This document shows positions 43,157 through 56,904 of a stretch of DNA of 64,000 bases, piece by piece. A program made the position numbers and the translations under genes. The stretch is from positions 914,616 through 978,615 of the forward strand of contig VYZB01000121.1 of assembly GCA_013397455.1 (NCBI GenBank), written 5' to 3'. Positions within the stretch are counted from its first letter, which is position 1. Every line of letters begins with the position of its first letter. The notes under the pieces are model-generated. The model did no database searches and was not told the DNA's origin. It worked only from the letters and a program-made list of their open reading frames with translations. This stretch comes from Crotophaga sulcirostris (taxonomy: Eukaryota; Chordata; Aves; Cuculiformes; Crotophagidae).

Positions 43157-43965
43157 ACTAAGTGTGAAGAGAAAACATATCAGAATTTTTTTTTTAAAAC
43201 ACTTCCTCTGTGTTCTCAGGGTGAACATTCTTAAAGTGTTTAAAACTGCAACTGGTTTTGTTATTTTTGTTACCTGAATGGTAGGTAAACCGATTGAATT
43301 ATAGTATCGGGACTGACTGACATTATTATGTGGCAGGTGGTGGTGAACATGCTGAAAAGATATGACCTTGAGTATCCTGGGTTTCCATAAAGAGCAAGCC
43401 AACCTCAAAACTTTGCATTTTAAACATCAGTGGTCAGTGACTGAACTGTTAGAAGGATACTGGTTATAGTGGTGGTGGCTGCCTATCAATTAAATCTTGA
43501 AACTGAGCCATACAATGAAAGGAGAAGAGGGGATATTAAAAAAATTCTGTTGGATAGCTATCGATCACTTTTCTCCATGAAAAATGAAATAATCCAACAG
43601 GACAAAAGAGATACTGTATATTACAGTAAGGAAAATTGTATAAAATATAAATTTAACAGGAATAGATGTATGGACCTGCTAGGTATTGCTGCCTAAATAT
43701 TTCGCAGGAATACTTGTGCAGTAAGAGGAGAGTTATAAAAAATATATTATTTCAGTCCCTGCAGTCATTTTGAAGTAATGGCCATCTGTATTGGTGCTAA
43801 TATCGATCCACAGATTCCATTTGGATCTTTTAAATTTCTTCTTTTCAGGTAATAGATAAATTCCATTGAATTCACAAAATAATAGAAGTAGATGACGCCA
43901 ATCAAGCATTTCAAAACAAAACAGTTTAATCCTGCTGACTGAGAGTGTATGTATCTGTGTAATGT

Positions 43966-44007
43966 ACATATAAATATATATTATATATTAAATATATAAT
44001 ATATATG
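43966..44007. repeat. AT-only palindromic tract
   Basis: About 42 bp of alternating A/T with self-complementary stretches (atatatattatatatt, aatatataatatatat). It could form a hairpin in the transcript or be unstable DNA. Confidence 0.8.
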
Positions 44008-45713
44008 AAGTTATAAAGTATGGAAACTTTATTTTAAATTACTGAATGTATCTTACAGGGCCGTGGGAGAGGGGTGTATGTGTATCTAGTAATTTCAAGA
44101 TCCCTTTTGAAATGAAAATTAAATTTTTTTTTTGAAAGTTCAGTTGAAAGGGCTATTTGTTTTTGGTGCCTCTTCCAAAGGTACTGAGCTATACTAAAGA
44201 ACCTACATTCTTTTAAAAGAAAACATCTGCTTAAACTGTTAATCCTGAAATTTCTGCTCTGTCAGATCATCGTCTTTAGGTATTCTGATCTGTATTAACT
44301 TGGCCATGTAGTAACAACTGATATCTCTTGGCTTCGGAAATAGTTTTCGGTATAATAAAACAGCTATAGGAAGGAGGAGCAAAGCATTAACTTTACAAGT
44401 TTTGCTTAACTGGAGGAATAGATTTCAAGTTTAAAACCATTGCAAAACAAAGTAGAATGACAGTTTTTCAGATGTTTTGTGTAACTGCAAAACAGGAATG
44501 GGGATTTCTATGTAGTAGCTTTTTTAAAAACAGTTAATATTACACTTTGCAGAGGTCAGTGGGTTTTTTAACTAATACTAGCTGATTTTATTTTACTGTT
44601 CTTTTTCTCTTGAATTTGTGTACAGCTTTCACATATGATAAGCATTTATAAATGGAAAAACTTAACTAAATATTTACTATGTAGCAAACCTACCGTATGG
44701 GAAAACAAACTGTCAATGAATGCAGAAAATCAAGAATTTAAGCTGGTGGTAAACTGTCTTACTGTGTTGAATGCCTCTTTAAGTTATTTATTGGTTTATT
44801 AAATTGCATTTACTGATACTAGGGAGCGATTTGTGTACAGCAGCTAGTACCTACCGCATGCATTTGGGATGTCTGAGAACACCTTGCATGACTCTACCAG
44901 TTTCATTGCAGTATGGTATTTCAGTGCTACTGGTGCTGCAAGCTTTGTTTTTCCACATCAGCTTTTCTTATCTAACAGAGACAAAGGCTTAACCATGTGA
45001 ATTGGCCTAAAAAAATTATTTAACTTTATAGATTCAGATCTCAAAGCATTCCTAGGAAATGACTTTCAGATGAATAGAATAACAAAATATGACAGGTCCA
45101 GCAATACTGGACCCACTTCCTATTAGTTGGAGGTGTATCATTACTAATAGAACTAATAAGGCCAGCTGTTAAGTTATAGTTAGGTATGCAATGTTAATAT
45201 TGTATTCAGGAAGATAAAACAATTTAGAGCAGTCTGATTCGGATGGTGAACTTGGCCGAAGAAGCTTGCCATATAGGAGATGTAACCTGTTGTTGCAGTC
45301 TGAAGGGTAGGAATAAAGTTTGGATGCTGGGCATGACTTCAAAAAAACGTTAAGTGCCAGAGTTTCGTGTTGGCATAAGTATTTATTCTGAAAGCTCGCG
45401 AGTAGAAGGGAACTGTAGTTCTATAATACTGCATTCAGCCACGTTAATTGATTCGTGTGTGTAGCTGAGCTTCACAGAGCTTTTTGTAAGAGCTCGTGCT
45501 GTCTTGTTCTTCAGATGATCACAGTGAAAAATAGACACCTGGGTGTTGCTAATGTTAAGTTCAACACTTCTGGCCATTGCTGTTTCATTGTTCCACAGAA
45601 CTGAATGGTTAACCTTCTGGTCAGCAGTCTGATCTGAGTGGGAGATGGTCTTTCTTTGGATACATTTAAACCTTACGTAAATCTAGGAGGCTTACTAAAA
45701 ACTAAAATATAGC

Positions 45714-45719
45714 AATAAA
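45714..45719 (+). promoter_or_regulatory. Possible poly(A) signal AATAAA
   Basis: AATAAA is followed within 15-35 nt by G/U-rich sequence (tgtgaggtgatcgtg). It is a fair candidate for a proximal or middle TMEM161B poly(A) site. Confidence 0.35.
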
Positions 45720-48700
45720 CACCTTTGAAATGTGAGGTGATCGTGAAACTAGAGGGTGCATATTGCTATGTTTGTGAACAATGCTTTTTACAACTACGTG
45801 ATAGGCTCAAAAGTGACTTTTGAAGTAAAATAGCAACCCTGATAATCCTGACTTCCATATGTATTACATAAGCTTCAAAGGGGTATCTACTCACTTCTTT
45901 AGTATGTTCCTTTAAAACACCAGCTGGCCAATGCTGCTTTTTTTCCTTCAGCACCTAGGGGTGGGGAGGAAGCATCCTGCAGAAATGGAAAAGCAGATGA
46001 AATGTGACTGAAAAGCTAGTAGTTTTAATGTTTAGGAATCCTGAATTTTTGTCTTCTGTTTTCTTTTTTTCCCCCCGACTACCTACTTAATTTATGAGGA
46101 ATTTTAGAAGGAAAAGTGCCTTTGACCAAGAATTAATATTTGTTTCTTTCCACATCAATTCAGATCTCCCTTTCTCAGTCCAGTAATGTGACTTGTTAGC
46201 TTTACTTCTTTTTCCTATCCACATCTTTTCCCCTGCATTCCCTACACAGAACTTACTGGGCTAAATTAGTTCGGGATTGTGTTTTGATTTTTTTATCGTT
46301 TTGCTTTAGATTAATCTATTTTTAAAGGATTAGTTCCTTTTAATAGTTTAAATAAGTTTGTTCATATTTCAGCTGGAATTCAAACTTGTTGACGATTAAC
46401 AAAAAACACTGCACTCTTATTATGGAAGTCCCTTTAGAGAAGGTATTAAGACAATGATAAATCCAAGTCTTCCAGCAAGTTTAGAGAAGTACAGACATAA
46501 TGCTTGGGCTCATTCTGAGCTTAGAGAAGTTGATTAGAAGGAGAATAGATAATAACAAGCCTATTCTTCTACTTTGCAGGCCATGTTCTCAGGCAGCACT
46601 TGTCCTCTTTTGGTACTTTCACAAGCTACAGGATTTGCCAGGTTTTGAGGTATTTTTAGCTGCACAGTTATTTCCTTTTCCAGACTTCTCTTGTGTAAGA
46701 ATCAACAGATAAAGTAAAAGGGGAAAACCAGGTAGTATCAGTACAAGAGAACATCCTTGTGCAGAAGGACATACTTTACAAAATTCATTTCTATGGCAGT
46801 TGTTCTTTGAATGACAAGTACCGGGAGGTGTGTGAATAGAGATGTGAGCATACCTGGGTTTTAAAGTCAAACTCGTCTATGAACAAAAATACCACAACGC
46901 AACAATTCAGTAGTGTAACATTAGTCTAGAGAATGGTTAGGGAGTACAGAACTTTGGACTACCTTCACAGGAACAATTAAAAGTTTTGTAGTTTCTCACA
47001 GTAGCTACAACTAAGTGGTGATAGTTCTCGGGTGTATTGCATCCAAAATTTAAAGTATCTGATCTTAAAGCTGTTGGAAGGCTCTGCAAGGTAAAAGGCT
47101 TTATGCCTCTTCGTTCTCAAAGACCTGTGTTTTCTTTTTAAACATGAACTCATTTCTCCAGAGAAAATTTTGAACAGTTAAAATGCTGTGCTTCGTGCTT
47201 CATCAGATGACACAGTTTGAACATTTATTTGTTAGCTACAAAGCCCCCACTGGTCATTACATCATTATGAAGTTAATAGAAACTTTTAGTTAAGAATGAA
47301 GAATTAAGTGCAGAATGAAAATGAACACGTTGAATGAAAATGAGTCCAAAGAAAACTGTGAGTTCTCTTCGAGAAATTGTTCTATTATGACTAAGCAAGA
47401 TCTTAAAAGAAGAGAACAACAGCAGGTCACTTGTATCCTAAATCAAATATAAAATGTGAATGTTTACCCTTATGAGTAAGTAAGACTGTTATTTTCAGCA
47501 TCTGCAGCCTGAGTCCTAAATCCCAAATGGTAAATTAAGAGCAATATTTTTACCTTACTGACATTTACTCTAAAAGAGCATCTACGCAACAAGTATTGAA
47601 GCCTAATATCTGATCTACTTAAGCTGATGCAGAGTAGTCAGTCTGTGCTTCAAAGTGATTTTTTTGCTACTTCTTTAGGAAGGTCTGCCGTGCTTTGTGG
47701 CTTTGGCAGCGCACGCCCTGAGATGAGTGACATGTCTAATCTGCACTTCTGAAGCTAGACTGAAAGGTCGTCCTCATCTTTCGGAGCCATTGTGAGGCTA
47801 AGATGTTATTTCAAGGCTGCTTTTACTGACATCCGTATATGCTGCACTTAAATTTTTCAAGTCTTTCACTGTGGACTGCCAGGACAGTAATTATGCACTG
47901 GACATTGTTTTGCATGCCAGTGTATATGTATTTTTATAACTTTAATTTCAATGGCATTTTTAATGAAAATTATTTTAAATCCTGATACCATGGATCATCT
48001 TTCCTTTTTTTGTTAATTAATATCAGTGCCTGCAACTAGAAGTCAAATACTTCTACACTATTTTTTTTTTTAAAACTTGATGTCCAGACTGAAATATTAA
48101 CAAGTATGCAGTTTTATACAGAAGTGTGAAATCAACCTGTAAATACCAAACTTTTTCCATAGGTGATCACACGTCCATTAGGAACCCTTATTCAGATTTG
48201 CAGGATTTCTCTAAACAACATGCAATCTGTAGGATTCTTCTATTTATAAAACAAACACACACCTCAGTAGAGTTTTAAGAGCAGCTTTTCACAAACTCAG
48301 TAGTAGTAGACCACCTCTTATTTATTTTATGATGCTGCTAAGTATTTTTTAAAACCTGGCTTAAAATTTCTTGTGCTTGAAGTCAACTTTGCTCTCTTTT
48401 CCCCTGTTTGTTGTACCTCTGCTTCCCGTATGTGTTCTAAGCGCCAAGAATTCATATTTATAGTATTTTTGATAAAAACCTAGGACAAAGAAAAATGCAC
48501 CAAAAATGTTATTTAGTAAATACAGTTCATACACATGTCATGATGTGCCAACAAGACGATTTTATTTTTACTGTCTTTAATAATTCCTTTGTACCATTGT
48601 TAACAATCTTGCACATTTTCAGTATGTGAGGTTTTCTAGGAAGAATACATGTAGGGGAGTACTCTGTAATAGCAAGCAGAGGAAACTTTGTCTAATGTTT

Positions 48701-50941
48701 CAGTCTTCCCATTTATGTGAGCAAATATTAATGTGAAGATGCTATTAAATAATTTAAACCTAAAACTTCTCATAAGGTAGACTTGTTACAAACTGCACAG
48801 GGAACATCCTCCAAGTTGTAAATATTTTACTTTAAATATGTCTCTTTGTTGCTGGGATCACACAAATTCAATGTTGTTCTGTTAATAGTCCTTTTTTTGT
48901 CTTTTTAAGTGAAAAGCACATAATACTTCCTACTCTAGAGCAAACCTAAGAACAAAAGACTCCTCTCCCTTCATTTCAGTATTTGCCAAATGGGAAAGAC
49001 TCTGGTGTTATTTATGTAAATTTTGGCTTCCACTTATTGTCAAATTACTGTTAAAATACAATTTTTATAGTTACAGCTTTACAAGTATTAAGACCATCAT
49101 GCTTCATGGTGAAAATGGTGTCAAATGATTGTTGCATTATATTGGCCTGTCCTGACTGGTGATGCATTACCTGCTGTTTCAAAACAAATTTTCTTGTTTG
49201 CTTTCTGCTTTGGAGTTTCATTGGGATCTGTGAACAGGAGAGCGCAGCACATCTTGGAAAAACTGGGGAGTCGCTCGGTTTTGGGTTGGGGTTTTGTGGG
49301 CATTTCTTTGTTCTTTTTTTTTTAAATGTTGGTGTGGATAATGCTTAGGTACAATTACTGCAAATAATAAACAACGTACAGTAACATTGGATTCTCTTTG
49401 TACACTGTAGACTAAAGTGCCTAAAGGTGGGTGGTCGCTAGAAGATGTGCTTCAAATTTCCTGCGTGTACCTTCATGGTTATTTTGCCACATAATAGAAG
49501 GTTAACTTTTGGAAAGAAAATGCAAGGATTGCTCGCCTTCAAAATGTGGGTTGCTATAAAATTATTGTTTCCTTACAATTTTTGGCATATAGAGTGTCCA
49601 TGTGTGTTTATGGGTTATTATGCATTGGAGGCAAATAAGATTTTGAAGAAGTCTTTTCCATTCCTTGCACTTTAACAATAGTCTAACAGCTTTGCCCACT
49701 ACAGTATAACACCCCACTGCCACCTGTGCACCTGTGGGGTTTTTTTGTGGCTAATGAAAAGGACTTGCACAATTTTGAAAGGGTTGACTTTAACAAAGTT
49801 TTGTAGTGACACCCTGGGTGTTACTTATGCCCCAGTTGCACATGGGTGACTTCATCCAGGTAAGTAGTTCTCCTTGAGCTCAGAAAGGCTGCAATGAAGT
49901 TCGCTGTGTTCATAGAGGTTTGGGGCACAAAGAGCACGAAAGAGCTGGATTGTAACATCGCTCTCAAAGAAAAGGTGCAAGTTACACGTATCAGTTCTGT
50001 AGAATGCTCTTGGGGTGTTGAATAGCGAAACCACCCGTACCTTCCAGCTACATCCCTGCCTCAGAACGGCAAGAGCTGAAGGTGAAACCTGCTTGGTCTA
50101 GTTCAGCATGGAATAAAAAAAGTGAGGAAACAGCAGGAACCTACTCTTGAGTTGATTCTGTGTTCTGAACGTGAAGTGCTTGTAAGTTGAGATGGTGTTG
50201 GTGGTTCAAATCTACCAAAGGAAGCCTTCCTCTGAGGAAGGCTTATAAAAGCATTTTGAGCTTCTAGCTCTAAAAAATATCTGTAGCAATCTGTACTGTA
50301 TGTAGTGCACTGTTTGGGAAAACTTGCTCCAGTAAGCTTGTGAAATACTTCCTTACACTATGTGTAAGAAATTGCATTGCTTTTTTTTTTACTGTAGAAC
50401 ATTTAAGAGGCTGGTTTTGTTTTGCTTAGTGTTACCATGTATCAGGCAGCATTTTATTAATGTGGAAAGAGTAAGAATTGGTTTGTTGTCTAAACACATA
50501 AATTCCTTTAACATCAGTGAATTTTGCAAAGTGAAGCAAGATTACACTTTCTTATTCACCATTCAGTCTGTTGAAATGTTATAATTTAGTTTTGTTTAAA
50601 TAATGCACACGTTATTAAAATTAAATTTATATATTTTAGTTACTAATGGTAATACCACAGCAAATCTAAGAGAAACTGTGATACCTGCTGTATATCAACT
50701 GCCCCGTCAACTTGCTTGCCTTTGTAAAGTGTTGATCCATGTTAGACATTTCACGTCTGCTACGGTGATGCTCATACAATATTTTAGTATCCCTACATGT
50801 ACTCTGCATGTCTTGCATCTGTGTACTGTAAATGGATAGACTGTTTTGCAGTACTTACTCTAGGTTTCAAAAAAACCCCTTCCATTATTTTATATAGCAT
50901 TTCCCATATCCAAAGTAGGATAATTTCTAAAACCAAAGATC

Positions 50942-50947
50942 AATAAA
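50942..50947 (+). promoter_or_regulatory. Possible distal poly(A) signal AATAAA
   Basis: AATAAA is followed by tgtctattgtctatcggtgt and a long T run (50970-50979), a strong-looking U/GU-rich downstream element. It is the best-shaped poly(A) signal I see past the gene. Confidence 0.45.
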
Positions 50948-50965
50948 TGTCTATTGTCTATCGGT

Positions 50966-53900
50966 GTGATTTTTTTTTTATTTTCTATTTTGTATGGTAC
51001 ATCGTACTTGTTAAAAACTTGTACAAAGTCTTCAGGTTTTCCTAAGAATATGTGATAACCAGACTTTTTCTCAGTTTCTCTGCTAGCCCAAATTGTTTAT
51101 CTTTTTTTGAGAAATAATTTAGTACAACATCTATACTCCCCTTGTTTAGGGTTCAGCAGGATAAACAGTTCTCTAGTGTGAATGCAAATAGTGTCTTAAT
51201 TACATGAACAGCAGTTTGCCCACAAAGAACCACTTACAGATTTGATATAAATTTTATCAGTCTTTCAGAATTAAAATTTGGAAACAATTTAACTTGCTGG
51301 GAAAAAGATTGGCTATACTGGCTATTGGCTGTGAGTAGAGGAAATTCTGAGTTTCCCAGTACACGTGTAGGATTTATCACCTTTCTTCTTGTCTTTCACC
51401 CTTCCTGATAGCAACCACTTAATAAGGGGTTATATATGCTATCTTAAAGAGAGAAGTGATGTATTTAAAAACATTACATGGATTCTTCTTTGTTCCATCC
51501 TCACGGCACTAAGAAGTAATAAAGTAATAACATCTTGTATTTGGGTTTTAAAATTTATTTTTAGAAAATTTGATTTGCTTATACAAGGATTTTCTTTCCG
51601 CGTGTGCAACACCTAGATGAATGATAACAAAAATACTCAGATAGTTCTGCAACGGTAAAAAAATCCTTGAGAAAACAACCTCCTTTAACCTACAACCAAA
51701 GTTGGTACCAAAGATGCCTTCAATTATAAAGGACAGTCCTGCTGCAGAGAGGAAGAGTGCACTGCAGTCCTTAGGAAGAGCCACTCTGGATTTTGAGGAT
51801 GGAGACTGGAAAGTGTACGAGGTGTTTGAGCTGTACCCCCACCCCTCGCCCTCCCTTTAAGTGATCAACTTGTCCCAAATAATAAGGTGAGTTGAAAATC
51901 ATGGTTAGGGGGAAGGTAATGAGTTGTGGTGGGAGATTTGTGTCTCAAAAGCCATCTCAGCTTTGTGCAGCCTGAAGCTTGAGACTCCCTTGAGACTGGA
52001 CGATCCCCAAGACTTGAGTACTTAGCATGACGTGTTCCTCTCAACAGTTCTTGTTGTCCATGCTTCTACCTTGGATGGTGTGTTGATGCCAGTTAGGTAC
52101 TTCAAAGTAGCCAATGGGTGCCATCGTAGTGCAGGTGCTTCTCAAGATTTATTGTAGCCTAGGTTTCTGTGCCCAACAAAGTTTACTGTGTTTAACCTTC
52201 AGAACGACTTCAATGGGAACCATACTGAAAACAGTCATGTTTCTTGGGCTGTTGACTCCACAGCATCTTTTCTACCTGTGAAGTGCTCGAGTGCTGCGGA
52301 GCTCAGACAGTTGAGCAGTAACCTGGAAAAAGCATCCATCCCTGGAAAATCCATCCATCCATATGTGCTAGCCGTAGCCTTGACTGCCACGAAGGTGAGT
52401 GCTGCTCTTCCAGCTCTTCACATTCCTCTACTCTGCAGCAAGAAGCTGCTATGAAAACCTTGGCTGTGTGCTCCTGGAATGGAAGTGAACCTTGGATTTC
52501 AAGGGTTATATGAAGTCTGGGTTTGAACCCATCAGGTTCATGCACTGAAGCCCCACTGATTTAAAAGACCTTCAGCGAGGAAAACTGGCAAAGCTGACCT
52601 CTTCTTTCATGCACAACCATGATTCTGTGTAATAGCTCATGGACTATCCAACTTCTTGAAATGTTAATTTTAGCAGAGTACGTTGTTGTTCCATGAAGTG
52701 TACTCCAACCAGGAGGGCAAGTATCTGGGACCTGTCCTGTTCTACCTGGTCTGGACATGGCTGAGAAAATAATGATCTGGGTGTTTTGGTTTCAGAGTTT
52801 ATGAAGAATTTCAAAGAAGATGTAACAAAATTACTGTTGCTTGCTTAATAGACAGGCTGTTAACTGGTGGACTGCAACAGGGATACAGCAGAGATTAGGA
52901 GATACTCTTTCAGACAAGTATTCATTTCCCCTCTAAATCTGTATTAAAAAGTAGAAAGTAATTTGTTATACTTGTTCTGGACTCAATCCAGCGATATTTG
53001 CTGCTTCTCATAATGTGAGTGTTGAAAAGACCTCTCCAAAATGTCATCTGTTGAGAGTCAGCATTTTGCTTTTCCAGGGTCTGGAGGAAAGGTGGCTTCT
53101 CAGTTTGTGAATTGTGGAGCCGCTTTGTAATTCTTTCTCTCTTGAAAGCTGAAAGGAAAGTAAAGCATCCTCTCCCAACTTGCGGGACTCACAAGCTGCT
53201 TTCAATGATTCTGGATAATCAAACCGTACTTGTGTGTTTCCAACTGTCAAATTGGAAAGCAGTTTTTCACCAAGGGTAGAACCTGTGTGATTTCCTGAAA
53301 TGCTCAATTTTATAAATATGTGGTGGTTAGTGTGAAGCCGTTGAGTATATGTGAGAAAAAATAGAATGCAGACTTGTAGTTGTAGTTGGATTTATTTGAT
53401 CTTCCTTTTCTTCCCTTTCATTTGGGTTATTTTGAGACTAGGACACACCTGCAAGTTTTGGTACTGAAAGCCAGTTTTCTTCCTTGTGTGAGCACATCCT
53501 ACCCCGTTTTGGGTATCAGCTTGGTTAGAGGAGTGGAAAGCAAATTCTTCACCCCAAACGTCCGTATCTTGTCCATGTTGCCAGGTCCCCTGTCCCCTTG
53601 TTCATGGTGTGGGATTAAGTTGTTACTGTCACCTCCAAGGCAAGATGAGCTCACAGCAGTGGGGAAGGGAGCCTGGAGAGGGGAGCACAGCAGAGTCCTA
53701 TATCAAGGAATTTGGGCTGCAATTTAAAGAGTGAAAGGTACAGAAAGTAGTTTGTCTGTACAAGGATTTGCTGGCCACAGGAATGTACAGTGTGGGGATT
53801 AAACAGTTCAATTTACCCAGCTAAAATCCAACTGGGAGATGGGGAGTGAATGTGACTCATTAAAAGATAGAAGAAGGGAGTTGGAGATTGATTTGTGTTG

Positions 53901-56029
53901 CCCAGGATAAGTGGGACCAGTGCCATAAAACTGCAGGGTGAGGTATCGTGCATTGTTGTGTTTCATGCGAAAAGTTGGAAAACCTGTCAAGGATTTAAAG
54001 ACTAGAAATATTACTTTTAGTGAGGAACTTAAAAGAACTCTGCAGAGTATCAAGGGAAGATTCAGAGGTTAAAATACCTTAATTTGGAATAAAAGCTACA
54101 TAGAGAAGGAATCTAATCTTAGAGGAAGACAGAACGGAAACTGGAGACTGGAACCTGACACCAGACAAATTATAATATTAGAAAATGCAGTTTTAACAGA
54201 AAGAGTCACTGGTTGCATTACAACCTTATTTCTCCACTGGATTGTCTTCAGACAACCTCTCCATAAGCTGCTATGGATGGGAGACTTGCTGCTCTCAATA
54301 CAAGGATAATCAACAAAAAGTAAAGGAACGAAGGGACAAACAACTAAAGCCCTGTTTAATTCAGTTTTATTTTAAATATTGGAATTTTGGAACTTCTGGA
54401 TTGACACTGCTGTGGCTGGATTGCCGCAGGACTAGGAAGAAATGCACAAACTTAATTTCTTTAGCCTCAACTATGTGTAGCCATGTCTTATATTGCATAG
54501 GATTTAGTGCCTTTCAAGAGTTGTAAGTGGTGGAAAATTTTAAAATACAGTTTTGCAGATATCTAGATAAAAGGTAATGTAAATTTGAAAATAAAGAAAT
54601 ATAAGGAAAGAAAACATAGCTGTTAGTTACATTCTGCCTGTCTAAAGGCATAATGATATCCTAGAAAAGAAAACTTTCTCTGGAAATTCTTTTTCTAAAA
54701 GACGCTGAGTGGAACTCAACGCCAATTCTGAACATTACGCTTAAAAGCTAGAAGTCTACATTTTCAGCACTTGAACATTTTGTTCCTATGTTACAATTTT
54801 ATGATTCTTCTTCTCAGCTAGAAGTAGAGCAGATGTGTTACTTAGGAAGGCAGCTAGATGAGACATCCAGACCTGGCACTTAGACTTGAATTCCAGTTTT
54901 GGCTTTCCAAGCAGCAAAAGTTGTTTGCAGGAGGAGATTTGCAGTTGCATTCACTGGCTTCAAGTCTGAGCTGGCAATATAAGGCTCTGCTTCTCTTAAA
55001 TGCCTGGAGGTAAGAACCATTTTGCCTTTTTTTCTCTATGTATCACTATAATAATTATTATTAGCCCATTGGCAGCTATATTATTGCGACTTTTGTGCTA
55101 CTGTCAAGAAACTCTACCTTGGGGACATGCCATCCCTCCTCCCATTGCAACTCCATCTTTTCATCAGGAAGTTGCTTGAGAAATGAATGTCTGATGATGG
55201 CAGTTGAATCAAGCTGTTGCAGTTGTTTCAGGATGTTTCAGTAGAAATTCAGAAGTCTCTTGTCTGTTACCAAAGTCGTAATCCATCATAAGATGGATTA
55301 GAGACTCTCTCCCCTAGTAGCATCTATAGTCTATTAAATCTTTTTTTTACTCGTATACATGTTTTTTCTTCTATATCTTAGTTTTCAGAGTGGAGTCTTC
55401 TCTCTTGAGCACATTTTTTGGCTCGGGGGTGGTGGTTTTGGTGGAGCAGCCCCTGGAGGTCCTGGCTGTGTGCCCACCTAGGGGTTTCACCTTTGGCTAG
55501 CCCAGGCACACGCTCATCATCTCTCTCTGCATCCTGTACCTCTGTCTCCTCGCCACCTCGAGGGACACTGGACACGTGCACTCCCCCATGTGTCTGTAGT
55601 TACAGATTTAGCCAATTATTACTCTTCCTGGTCTCTTTTACTCCCACTCTTGACTGCAAACCCTGTTCTTCCTACCCTCCCAGACAATCCCCTCCCAAAT
55701 AAATGTTAATAAGACTGCCCTATTAATGTATCTCAGAATTCACTCTGCCTCTTTCTTTGCTACTCTGGTTGTTACTGGGTATTTGATAACACCCAGATAC
55801 TTCTATGCAGAACTGTTGCCAGACAATTCTTTCCTACATTTGTATATGTTTTTTCTTCTTTTTATTAAGAGTAGTACTTGGTACTTCGTGTTTCATTTTT
55901 TAAAAAAAAAACTATCAATTTTATACCATTTCTCTAATGTAGCCAAGTTACTTTAAATTCAAAGTAATTGTAACTTGGATCCCTTTGTTTTATTATGTGA
56001 TTTCTGTGCAAACATACTACAATCATACA
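50966..56029. other. Intergenic flank, no gene recognised
   Basis: Unique sequence without recognisable transposons. It contains open frames of 65-113 codons on both strands (for example 53386-53727 +) whose composition shows no domain, signal or family likeness. A GC-rich patch at about 55420-55600 stands out and is listed under findings. Confidence 0.6.
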
Positions 56030-56075
56030 ATTGTAGCATCATAAAATAGTTTGGGCTGAAAGGGACCTTTAAAGG
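56030..56075 (-). mobile_element. CR1 3' tail, antisense, split by a solo LTR
   Basis: It reads gcatcataaaatagtttggg and ctgaaagggacctttaaagg, the reverse complement of a CR1 3' end. It continues on the other side of the LTR as aaaggtcatg (56905-56914). The LTR therefore landed inside this older piece. Confidence 0.8.
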
Positions 56076-56904
56076 TGTCACAGTCCACTCGGTGGACTCG
56101 TGATGGTTCCTTTACCATGATCTCGAAGAGCAAAAAAATCAAGTGGCGACCCAATGCCCAGGGATTATATTTCAATCAAACAGTGCAACTTTATTTTTTT
56201 GCCTGTAAAACAGCACACGACAGACAGAGTGATGAAAAGGGAAAGAAAAGGTAAAGTAAAAAGAAGGAAAGAGGATAATAGCTGCCACCACAGGTTCAAA
56301 GGCATCACGATGGTCCCAGGCACCAGACAGTGCCCTGCCCGTCCTTCGTCGTGAATTCTTTTGGTGGGGAGATCTGGATGAAGCTCGGTTAGGACCCATC
56401 TTTTGGATCCATCTTTTGTGCTAAGCCACACACCTCACACCTCCTCTCCCCCAGTGATGGAATCCAGTCTCTGTCTTTCTTTTGCAATCATGATTTCTGC
56501 GTATGTTCTTCTTCGTTGGCCTTGTGGGCAGGAGGACCTTATCTTGGTTGTTCAACCCAGTCCCGTGTGTCAGAGGACAGAACATTCCCCACACCACGCA
56601 GTCCTTTGGACCGACTCTTACGGCCTCAGAGCAGGGGACGGGGCGAGTTTGCTGATGCAGCTTTATCTCAGTTGTTCAGTCCAGTCCTGGATACCAGAGA
56701 GCAGGACATTCCCCATACCACGCAGTTCTTCCTCTCAGGACCTTTACTTCTTGTTATCTCTTCAAGGTCCCGGGTACTGGAGAACAGTGCAGCGCTCCCC
56801 GTAACACGCAGTTCTGTCTCTCAGGGCTTTTGCTTCTTGGTATCTCTCCAAGTATCCTGATGGCCATGTTGAGACAAATACTGTCCTTCGGGCTGACTCT
56901 TACA
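56076..56904 (-). mobile_element. Solo LTR of an endogenous retrovirus, 829 bp
   Basis: It starts TGTCACAG and ends CTCTTACA on the + strand, giving inverted TGT...ACA ends. It is flanked by an exact 5-bp target duplication AAAGG (56071-56075 and 56905-56909). The - strand orientation is inferred from AATAAA at 56190-56195 (read on -), about 115 bp from that strand's 3' end, as in an R-U5 region. No internal retroviral genes are present, so recombination between two LTRs left one. U3 carries diverged internal repeats around cacgcagt (from 56595, 56719 and 56815). A 133-codon + frame here is incidental. Confidence 0.85.

Larger units (their letters stand above)
43062..50965 (+). other. TMEM161B: Candidate TMEM161B 3' UTR and immediate 3' flank, repeat-poor
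   Basis: After the stop codon, about 7.9 kb carries no recognisable CR1 or LTR, only simple repeats. Several AATAAA hexamers occur, at 44354, 45312, 45714, 49366 and 50942. The transcript end cannot be fixed from sequence alone. The block may hold a short 3' UTR plus intergenic DNA, or one long AU-rich 3' UTR with alternative ends. ORFs inside are short and unconvincing. Confidence 0.45.

Noticed and set aside
53386..53727. 113-codon + strand ORF
   Set aside because: It has a hydrophobic start but no convincing signal peptide or homologue, and lies in intergenic DNA.
56403..56860. 133- and 114-codon + frames
   Set aside because: They lie inside the solo LTR, which carries no coding region, and arise from its GC-rich internal repeats.
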